Origin: Chloroflexota bacterium
GTDB lineage: Bacteria > Chloroflexota > Anaerolineae > CG2-30-64-16
Length of the DNA stretch: 64,000 nt
Assembly: GCA_026389845.1 (NCBI GenBank)
Contig: JAPLHB010000188.1
Span: 83,424 to 147,423 of the forward strand
Direction: 5' to 3'
Each line of letters begins with the position of its first letter. Position 1 is the first letter of the stretch. The notes under the pieces are model-generated. The model did not search any database and had not been told where the DNA came from. It was given only the letters and a program-made list of their open reading frames with translations. Positions 57,810-64,000 of the stretch are shown piece by piece. The translations under genes were made by a program, and so were the position numbers.

Positions 57810-59365
57810 ATCGGCGCATCAACGCATCGGCGCATCAGCGCAACAGCGAGGCGAGAGTTAGCGTGTGGCGACGCGTTACACAATTCTGCGCAACAAGTGT
57901 ACTATCCTGCCTCTGGCTGCTGGCGGGACTGCTGCTGCTCGCGGCTGCGGCTGCGGCCGCGGTGCTGATTTTGCGCGCTGGCACGACGGTCTCTGTGACC
58001 GTGGATGGCTACACCGAGACGGTGCGCAGCACGCGGCCGGACGTGGGCCGGTTGCTGGCCGATCTGGGGCTGCAACTCCGGCCCGCAGATCGGCTGGCGC
58101 CGGCCCCCGAGACGCCGCTGACGCCCGGCCTCGCGATCACCGTCGACCGCGACCGTCCCTGCCTGGTGGCTGCGGATAGCGGCCTGCGTCTGCTCTACAG
58201 CCACGCGGCGACCGCGGGCGACCTGATAACCGAGGCAGATATCCGGCTGGCCCCAAAGGACGAAATCTGGCTGGACGGCGCCCAGGTTGCCCTGACCACG
58301 CCGCTGCCGGCTCGGGATGGCGGCAGCGCGCCGCCCAAGTACAGCCGCGGCCGGGCGTGGGCCGGCCACGAGCCGCCGGAGGTGCGCCTGACCGTCCGTC
58401 GTGCGGCGCCGCTCACCGTGGACGACGGCAGCGTGCCCTTCACCATCTACACCACGGCCCCCACCATCGGCGAGGCGCTGCTGGACGAGGGCGTGGCGCT
58501 CTACCTGGGCGACCGCGTCCAGCCGAGCCTGGGCAGCCGCGTACAAGCGGGCCTCCGCGTATTCATCCAACGCTCGAAACCCGTGCTCGTCACCGCCGAC
58601 CGGCGCACCGTGCGCACCCGCACGCGCGGCAAGACGGTGGGAGATACGCTGGTAGAGCTGGGGCTGATGGTGGCGGGCAGCGACCGGGTGACTCCCGCGT
58701 TGGCCGCGGCCGTAATGGAAAACACGCAGATCGTGGTCGTGCGAGTGTTGGAGACCGTACTGGTGGACCGCGAGCCGATACCCTTCCAGGCGATCCTCAT
58801 CTCCGACGACGAGCTGGAACTCGACGAGCAGCGGCTCGACCAGCGGGGCGAATATGGCGAGTACCGCCGGCGCTTCAAAGTCGAATTCGAGGACGGCATT
58901 GAGGTCTCCCGTGCGCTCACCGATGATTGGGTGGCCGCCCAACCGATCACCCAGGTCGTGGCCTATGGACGCAAAATCATCTCGCGGCCATTGGAGACAC
59001 CCGCGGGAGTGTTCAGCTATTGGCGCAAGGTGCGTATGTTGGCGACCTCCTACTCCGCCAACACGGCCGGGGTTGCGCCGACTGCGTCCTACTATGGTAT
59101 CACCCGGCTAGGCTGGCCCATGCGCAAAGGCATCGTGGCCGTGGATCCTACAGTCGTTGCATTGGGCAGCCGTGTCTACGTGCCTGGCTATGGCGTAGGC
59201 GATGCGGGCGACACCGGCAGCGTCATCCGCGCAAAACGCATTGACCTGGGCTACGACGACGACAACCTCGTGCTCTGGTATCGCTGGGTAGACGTCTACC
59301 TCCTCGACCCGCCGCCGCCACGCTCGGAAGTCCGCTGGGTGCTGCCTAATTGGCCGCGGGAATAG
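57806..59365 (+). CDS. G5/3D-domain cell-wall protein (YabE/RpfB-like)
   Basis: 519 residues from GTG 57806, overlapping the amrS stop. One N-terminal membrane anchor (about 30-55) is followed by three DUF348 ubiquitin-like repeats (VTVDGYTETVRSTRPDVGRL; LTVRRAAPLTVDDG; LVTADRRTVRTRTRGKTVGD), a G5 domain (about 310-395) and a C-terminal 3D domain (GIVAVDPTVVALGSRVYVPGYG with the conserved Asp residues in AGDTGSVIRAKRIDLGYDD). These proteins act on or bind peptidoglycan as lytic-transglycosylase-like factors. An in-frame upstream extension is a shadow of amrS. Confidence 0.92.
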   Translation: MNRRINASAHQRNSEARVSVWRRVTQFCATSVLSCLWLLAGLLLLAAAAAAAVLILRAGTTVSVTVDGYTETVRSTRPDVGRLLADLGLQLRPADRLAPAPETPLTPGLAITVDRDRPCLVAADSGLRLLYSHAATAGDLITEADIRLAPKDEIWLDGAQVALTTPLPARDGGSAPPKYSRGRAWAGHEPPEVRLTVRRAAPLTVDDGSVPFTIYTTAPTIGEALLDEGVALYLGDRVQPSLGSRVQAGLRVFIQRSKPVLVTADRRTVRTRTRGKTVGDTLVELGLMVAGSDRVTPALAAAVMENTQIVVVRVLETVLVDREPIPFQAILISDDELELDEQRLDQRGEYGEYRRRFKVEFEDGIEVSRALTDDWVAAQPITQVVAYGRKIISRPLETPAGVFSYWRKVRMLATSYSANTAGVAPTASYYGITRLGWPMRKGIVAVDPTVVALGSRVYVPGYGVGDAGDTGSVIRAKRIDLGYDDDNLVLWYRWVDVYLLDPPPPRSEVRWVLPNWPRE

Positions 59366-59366
59366 A

Positions 59367-59746
59367 GGAGATTCTTCGCTAGAGCCATGCCGCAACGGGA
59401 GTTTATTCGTAGACCCGCTGCTCAGAAACTTGTCATTCCTTCGCTGCACTCAGAGCCTGTCCTGAACGCAGTGAAGGAGCAAGTTCTGAGCGGGTCTGCG
59501 ATAAATAGTACGTCGCGGCGTGACTCTAGCGAAGGGTCTCGCTACCACGCCAGAACTTGTCTTGAGTGAAACGAACGGAACTTGTCCTGAGCGCAGCGAA
59601 TGGAACTTGTCCTGAGTGAAACGAACGGATGCTTCGCTGGAAGCTCGCCGCAACACAAGACACGGGAACGACCCGCTCAGCATGACAAGCGGTGGGGTTT
59701 CTTGCTTCACGAATGCCGCCGCGCGGCATGGCAGTTCTCAGAATGA
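59367..59746. repeat. Composite R1/R5 repeat region
   Basis: A half R1 element (59367-59430), a full R1 element (59431-59687) with TGTCATT and CATGACA ends, three tandem 26-bp units of the type AACTTGTCCTGAGTGAAACG (about 59562-59630) and an R5 block (CGCCGCGCGGCATGGCAG, 59716-59733). No gene is supported between 59366 and 60119. Confidence 0.75.
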
Positions 59747-59795
59747 CGGTTTCGTCGTTGCCATGTTCGGAATTGCCAGAGAATGACGTGCATCT

Positions 59796-59825
59796 TTGGC
59801 CGGCCGTTGGAGTCGGTGTTATAAT
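59796..59825 (+). promoter_or_regulatory. Promoter upstream of the YbhN-like gene
   Basis: TTGGCC (59796-59801), 18-bp spacer, TATAAT (59820-59825). It lies about 300 bp upstream of the gene because a MITE separates them. A GC hairpin (CCGGCG...CGCCGG) follows within the leader. Confidence 0.55.
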
Positions 59826-59885
59826 GGCGCAGCTTTGTCACCGGCGCAACCCGTCGCCGGCGCATACCGGCATCCTGCCATAAAA

Positions 59886-60104
59886 GGCAATACCGCAAAA
59901 GTCGCTACCGAGCGCTTCGATCGCTTGTCATTCTGAGCGGGTCTGTCCCTGAATTCGCGTTACGGCATGACACCTGCGAAGAATCCGTGGCCGCACATGG
60001 CCCGGTCTGAGCGCCGCGACCGGATTCTTCGCTGGAATCTCGCCGTTGCGAAGGTTAGGGGTTAACCCGCTCAGAATGACGATAGCGAGTTTTGCGGTAT
60101 TGCC
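59886..60104. mobile_element. MITE-like element, intact copy i (219 bp)
   Basis: Ends GGCAATACCGCAAAAGTCGC and GCGAGTTTTGCGGTATTGCC are inverted with one mismatch. ATAAAA flanks both sides (59880-59885, 60105-60110) as a 6-bp target duplication. R1 core inside (59926-60080). Confidence 0.9.
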
Positions 60105-60119
60105 ATAAAAGAGAAACGT

Positions 60120-61184
60120 TTGTCTGCACCCTTACACGATTCTACGAATCGAGTGAACTTTCCTGTGCCTGATGGTCTGCCTTCGTCCAGTGCGCCGACG
60201 CCGCGCCGCGCACTGCTTCAGCGTGTCCTGGAGGTGACGATCAGCCTGGCGTTCCTGGCGGTGGCCCTGCAAGGCATCCACCTCGGCGACCTGTGGGCCA
60301 CGCTGCGCGGGGCCGATTACCTCTGGTTGCTGCCGGGCGTGGTGATCACCGTGGGGCTGCTCTTTCTGAAGGCCTGGCGCTGGCAACTGCTTTTCTATCC
60401 GGAGCACCGGCTGCCGTTTGCGCCGGTAATGACCGCTCTCTGCGCCGGCTACCTGGCGAGCAACGTGCTGCCGGCGCGCGCTGGCGAGCTGGCCCGGCTG
60501 GTCCTGCTGGTCAGCGAGCAGCCCGTGAGCGTCGCGCGCACCTTTTCGACGATCATCGTGGAGCGGTTGCTGGATGTCCTGACCCTGATCGTCGTACTGG
60601 TCGTTCTGTTGCCGTTCGTGAGGCTGCCCGTCGAGATGACCCGCGCGGCGCAGATCATCGGCCTGGTCGCGTTGCTTGGCGCCGGGCTGATGGCGCTCTT
60701 TTCGTTTTGGAAGGAGCGGCTGTTGCGTTGGGCGCACTTGCTGCTGGGCCGTATCCGTTTCCTGGATCGGCCACAGATCTACGATGCGCTGGGACATCTG
60801 ATAGACGGCTTCGCCACGCTGCGCGGTCGCCTCGGCCTGACGCTCATCGCCATCTCGCTGTTCGCCTGGGTCGGGGTGATCGGCATGGCGTGGTCCGCAG
60901 CCCAGGTGTTCCCGCTGCACGCGCCGCTTACAGCGATGGCGTTCGCCGTCGTCGTGACGACCCTGGGCATGTTGCTGCCCTCCACGCCTGGTTACATCGG
61001 CGTCTTCCACGGCCTGGTGTGGGTGGCGCTCGCGCCGTTCGGCGTGCCCAAAGACCAGGCGTTCAGCTTCGCCCTGGTCTGGCACGGCGCGAATTACCTG
61101 ACGTTGAGCCTTTCGGGCATGATCGCCCTATGGGTGCATGGCACGTCTTTGGGGCAGGTGTTCCGGCGACGAGGGGGGGCGTGA
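60120..61184 (+). CDS. YbhN/UPF0104-like membrane protein (lysylphosphatidylglycerol synthase TM region)
   Basis: 354 residues with about seven to eight membrane helices, starting at TTG 60120 with a weak AGAG site whose upstream sequence was altered by a MITE. Family blocks are GADYLWLLPGVVITVGLLFLKAWRW, ASNVLPARAGELARLVLL and PSTPGYIGVFHGLVW. Members are linked to lipid flipping and to archaeal/bacterial glycosylation (AglD-like). The epimerase and glycosyltransferase genes that follow suggest a glycan or glycolipid locus. Confidence 0.85.
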   Translation: MSAPLHDSTNRVNFPVPDGLPSSSAPTPRRALLQRVLEVTISLAFLAVALQGIHLGDLWATLRGADYLWLLPGVVITVGLLFLKAWRWQLLFYPEHRLPFAPVMTALCAGYLASNVLPARAGELARLVLLVSEQPVSVARTFSTIIVERLLDVLTLIVVLVVLLPFVRLPVEMTRAAQIIGLVALLGAGLMALFSFWKERLLRWAHLLLGRIRFLDRPQIYDALGHLIDGFATLRGRLGLTLIAISLFAWVGVIGMAWSAAQVFPLHAPLTAMAFAVVVTTLGMLLPSTPGYIGVFHGLVWVALAPFGVPKDQAFSFALVWHGANYLTLSLSGMIALWVHGTSLGQVFRRRGGA

Positions 61185-61230
61185 CACGGTGACAGGGTGA
61201 CACGGTTCGCATTCCTGCACTCGAAACGAG

Positions 61231-61309
61231 AAGAATCACCACCAAGACACGAAGGCACCAAGAGGAATTGGCTGAAGGGCTTGGTGTCTTTGTGTCCTCG
61301 TGATTCTTA
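61231..61309. repeat. R6-like CACGAAG palindrome
   Basis: AATCACCACCAAGACACGAAGG pairs with CTTTGTGTCCTCGTGATT. Intergenic. Related to the in-frame element at 18144-18243. Confidence 0.75.
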
Positions 61310-61350
61310 ACCTTTTTAGTATTGGCTTGTCTGATTGGGAGGTAAGAGCC

Positions 61351-62376
61351 ATGCGGATTCTCATCACCGGCGGCGCGGGATTCATCGGCTGCAACCTGGC
61401 AGACGCGTGCATCCGCGCCGGACATCAGGTGACGCTGTTCGACAACCTGTCGCGACGCGGCAGCGAGGCTAACTTGACCTGGCTGCGGGCGTCGTTCGGC
61501 GAGCGCGGGTTTCGGTTCGTCCAGGGCGACATCCGCGACTACCCTGCCATCTTGCAGGCGGCCGGGCGCCAGGAGGCGATCTATCACCTGGCGGCTCAGA
61601 CCGCGGTGACGACGTCAGTCACCGACCCGCGCAGCGACTTCGAGATCAACGCGCTGGGCACGTTCAACGTGTTGGAAGCGGCGCGGAACGCGAGGCACAA
61701 TCCGGTCTTCATCTATTCCTCCACCAACAAGGTGTACGGCGGCATGGAGGACGCGCCGGCGACCGAACTGGAGACCCGCTACGTCCTGCCCGACTATCCG
61801 GGTGGCGTCTCCGAGGCGCGACCGCTGGACTTTCACTCGCCCTACGGCGCAAGTAAGGGAGCGGCAGATCAATACGTTCACGATTACGCACGTATCTATG
61901 GCTTGCGCAGCGTTGTCTTCCGTCAATCCTGCATCTACGGCCAAAGGCAAATGGGCGTGGAAGACCAGGGCTGGGTGGCGTGGTTCGTGATCGCGGCGGT
62001 GACGGGCAAGCCGATCACCATCTTCGGCAACGGCAAGCAGGTGCGCGATCTGCTCCACGTGGATGACCTGGTGCGGGCGTTCCAGGCGGCGACGGCACAG
62101 ATTGACGTAACGGCCGGCCAGGTGTACAACCTGGGGGGCGGCCCGGCCAATACCCTCTCGATCTGGACCGAGTTCGGGCCGCTGTTGAGCGAGTTGGCTG
62201 GCCGGCAGATCACGCCGGCCGCCTGGACCGATTGGCGGCCGGGCGATCAGCCGGTCTTCGTGGCCGACGTGAGCAAAGCGCAGCGGGAGTTCGGCTGGGC
62301 GCCGCAAGTCGGTGTGCGCGAGGGGATTAGCCGGCTCTTCGAGTGGGTGCGCAACAACCAGGGCCTATTTGCCTGA
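61351..62376 (+). CDS. NAD-dependent sugar epimerase (CDP-paratose 2-epimerase-like)
   Basis: 341 residues from ATG 61351 (GGGAGG site). An extended SDR: GGAGFIG (8-14), IYSSTNKVYGG, the catalytic YGASK, and the strongly family-specific FRQSCIYGQRQMGVEDQGW block seen in RfbE-type epimerases. It probably converts one nucleotide sugar to another for surface glycan synthesis. A GT4 enzyme follows. Confidence 0.9.
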   Translation: MRILITGGAGFIGCNLADACIRAGHQVTLFDNLSRRGSEANLTWLRASFGERGFRFVQGDIRDYPAILQAAGRQEAIYHLAAQTAVTTSVTDPRSDFEINALGTFNVLEAARNARHNPVFIYSSTNKVYGGMEDAPATELETRYVLPDYPGGVSEARPLDFHSPYGASKGAADQYVHDYARIYGLRSVVFRQSCIYGQRQMGVEDQGWVAWFVIAAVTGKPITIFGNGKQVRDLLHVDDLVRAFQAATAQIDVTAGQVYNLGGGPANTLSIWTEFGPLLSELAGRQITPAAWTDWRPGDQPVFVADVSKAQREFGWAPQVGVREGISRLFEWVRNNQGLFA

Positions 62377-62405
62377 AGCGCTCTCTCATGATTCAGTCGG
62401 CCGCG

Positions 62406-62587
62406 GTCATGCTGAGCGGGTTGACGAATTGGGGTTCGCGGCGGTGAGAGTCCAGCGAAGCATCCATTCGCCGCACTCAGAGCCTGCCCCGGATGCAACG
62501 AAGGGACGAGTTCTCACGCAGTAACGAGACCCTTCGCTGGTGGCACACCATCGCGAATCTCTCGCCGTAGACTCGCTCAGGGTGACA
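62406..62587. repeat. R1 repeat, copy j
   Basis: GTCATGCTGAGCGGGTTGAC ... GACTCGCTCAGGGTGACA with the CAGCGAAG core. No outer arms or target duplication visible. Fills the gap between the epimerase and GT4 genes. Confidence 0.75.
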
Positions 62588-62611
62588 GTTGTGGCACGGA
62601 TGTAGTATCGA

Positions 62612-63844
62612 ATGCGAATTCTCTTTATTCTCACCTATTATCGGCCCCACGTCAGCGGACTGACGATCTACGTGGAGCGGCTGGCGAAGGCGCTGGCGCA
62701 GCGGGGACATGCCGTCACGGTGTTGACCGCGCACTACGCCAGGCATCTGCCCTACGAGGAAATGCTGGACGGCGTCCGCGTCGTGCGTGCGCCGGTCGCC
62801 TTCCGCTTCAACAAGGGCGTCTTCATGCTCTCGTTCCCGGCCGTGGCGTGGCGCGAAATCCGCAGTCACGACGTGGTGAGCATCCACCTGCCGCAGGTCG
62901 AGGCGGCGGTGGCGACCCTGCTGACCCGTCTGGCCGGCCGTAAGCCGCTGTTGACCTATCACTGCGACCTGCAAATGCCGCCGGTGTGGTACGGCAAGAT
63001 CGTGGATCGTCTGACTTTTTGGGATAACCTGGTCGCCGGCAAGCTGGCGGACACGATCGTGGCGTATACTTACGATTTCGCCAGCCATTCGCCTTTTCTT
63101 TCGCGATTTCTCGGCAACACAAGCGCAGGGGGGCAAGGGCGCAGGGGGGCAGGGGCGCAGGGAATCTCCCCCGCTCCTTTGCTCCCCCGCTCCCCTACCA
63201 AGGTGCGGGTAATTCTTCCTCCCGTCGTCATCCCCGACCCTACGCCAGAGGGGATGCGGGCGTTGCGGGAACGGGTGGGGCTGCGCGAGGGACAAAAAGC
63301 CATCGGCTTTGCCGCCCGCTTCGCCTACGAGAAGGGCGCCGACTACCTGATCAACGCGCTCCCATACATCCTGCACGAACTTCCTAATGTGCGCATCCTG
63401 TTCGCCGGCCCCTATGGCAAGGACGTGATCGGCGAGACGATTTGGGATGACTTGCAGCCGCTCATCAAGCGGTACGAGCCATCCCTGACCTTCCTGGGCA
63501 CGCTCAGCCAGGCGCAGATGGCCGACTTCTATGCTGTGTGCGATGTGGTGACGGTGGCCTCGATCAACAACACCGAATCGTTCGGGCTGGTGCAGGTGGA
63601 AGCGTTCATGTGCGGCACGTCGGTCGTCGCCACGGATCTGCCCGGCGTGCGTCAACCAGTGACGATGACCGGCATGGGCGAGATCGTCCCCATCGCGGAC
63701 GCCGTCGGGTTGGCCGGCGGCATCGTCAAGGTGCTGCAAAATCCGGTGAAGTACGTCAAGCCACGGGGCGAGATCACGCGGATGTTCGAGTTGGCGCGGA
63801 CGGTGGACGAGTACGAGAAGCTGTTCGAGGAGAAACGGAGCTAG
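62612..63844 (+). CDS. GT4-type glycosyltransferase
   Basis: 410 residues. The N-terminal Rossmann fold is clear (MRILFILTYYRPHVSGLTIY). The C-terminal donor-binding motif is SINNTESFGLVQVEAFMCGT, with the Glu-x7-Glu pattern in this block. VGLREGQKAIGFAARFAYEKG marks the second Rossmann. Residues about 169-196 (GGQGRRGAGAQG...) are a low-complexity in-frame insertion from a GC-rich palindrome. It likely adds a sugar to a lipid-linked or cell-surface glycan. Confidence 0.92.
   Translation: MRILFILTYYRPHVSGLTIYVERLAKALAQRGHAVTVLTAHYARHLPYEEMLDGVRVVRAPVAFRFNKGVFMLSFPAVAWREIRSHDVVSIHLPQVEAAVATLLTRLAGRKPLLTYHCDLQMPPVWYGKIVDRLTFWDNLVAGKLADTIVAYTYDFASHSPFLSRFLGNTSAGGQGRRGAGAQGISPAPLLPRSPTKVRVILPPVVIPDPTPEGMRALRERVGLREGQKAIGFAARFAYEKGADYLINALPYILHELPNVRILFAGPYGKDVIGETIWDDLQPLIKRYEPSLTFLGTLSQAQMADFYAVCDVVTVASINNTESFGLVQVEAFMCGTSVVATDLPGVRQPVTMTGMGEIVPIADAVGLAGGIVKVLQNPVKYVKPRGEITRMFELARTVDEYEKLFEEKRS
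63119..63198. repeat. GC-rich palindromic insertion inside the GT4 gene
   Basis: GCAGGGGGGCAAGGGCGCAG repeats and a complementary CTCCCCCGCTCCTTTGCTCC run, in frame, between the two Rossmann lobes. Confidence 0.7.
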
Positions 63845-63848
63845 GCCG

Positions 63849-64000
63849 ATGGACGGGCGACGCCTTCCTTATGTATGGGACTACGACATTGACGAGGCTA
63901 CTTTCAGCGACTTGTTGGCCGGCCGACTGACGCTTGGCAGGCTCAATCGTGATTGGGCCGCGGTGCGTCTGTTGGAGTACGCGCCGTATCGGGAGATCGT
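63849..64000 (+). CDS. Uncharacterised protein, 5' part only
   Basis: ATG 63849 with GGAG upstream opens a frame to the window edge (50 codons). It begins MDGRRLPYVWDYDIDEATF and continues LLAGRLTLGRLNRDWAAVRL, a conserved-looking acidic/aromatic opening. I do not recognise a named family. It is four bases downstream of the GT4 stop, probably co-transcribed. Confidence 0.6.
   Translation, partial: MDGRRLPYVWDYDIDEATFSDLLAGRLTLGRLNRDWAAVRLLEYAPYREI

Noticed and set aside
1..64000. CRISPR arrays, rRNA or tRNA genes
   Set aside because: The repeats are dispersed palindromes without regular spacers, and no tRNA or rRNA hallmarks were found.

Overview
The window is a high-GC bacterial chromosome segment, most likely from a Chloroflexota (Anaerolineae-like) genome. 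This is inferred from the very large DUF11-rich secreted proteins, Pro/Thr/Ala linkers behind lipoprotein cysteines, several non-pyrrolysine MttB-type methyltransferases, many FCD/ABC/PLP catabolic genes, and a dense load of short palindromic repeats. No rRNA, tRNA, CRISPR array or replication origin was recognised.

Layout. 1-3.5 kb holds housekeeping genes: a DUF2085 membrane protein, peptide deformylase, a nitroreductase, fdhD and a DinB-like protein, closed by a strong terminator. 3.6-28.3 kb is a continuous minus-strand block of secreted and surface genes. Read in transcription order it contains a Wzz/BY-kinase, a signal-peptidase-like protein, a 32-residue micro-ORF, an HprK-like kinase, a PqqD-like protein, a radical SAM/SPASM enzyme, a short precursor-like peptide, a 907-residue secreted protein, a second homologous precursor-like peptide, a gingipain-type C25 protease, a small secreted protein, a membrane glycosyltransferase-like protein and a 2791-residue adhesin-like protein. 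The two short peptides are the most interesting content. They share a conserved leader and a conserved C-terminal FLGPL element, have near-perfect ribosome sites, and flank typical RiPP maturation genes (SPASM, PqqD, HprK-like).

28.6-43.8 kb is a catabolic region. It holds three MttB-family methyltransferases, two PLP enzymes, an Asp/Glu-racemase-like protein plus a degraded second copy, an MBL hydrolase, a GPH symporter, a SAM methyltransferase, a DUF2726 protein and a PQQ-propeller protein. 43.8-52.6 kb is a dipeptide-type ABC importer operon that also encodes a cysteine-rich Fe-S protein and a CBS-ACT sensor. 52.8-55.9 kb has a GntR/FCD regulator, a DUF4432 sugar epimerase-like protein, a methyltransferase and a flavin reductase. 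56-64 kb holds a GNAT enzyme, AmrS, a G5/3D cell-wall protein, a YbhN-like membrane protein, an RfbE-like epimerase, a GT4 glycosyltransferase and the start of another gene.

Repeats shape the region. A MITE-like element with ~20-bp terminal inverted repeats and 6-bp target duplications occurs in three intact copies and several partial ones. One copy sits exactly between two convergent stop codons, one lies in a 5' leader, and one partial copy replaces the 5' end of an ABC permease. Several other palindromic families sit in frame inside coding sequences, above all in the C25 protease gene.
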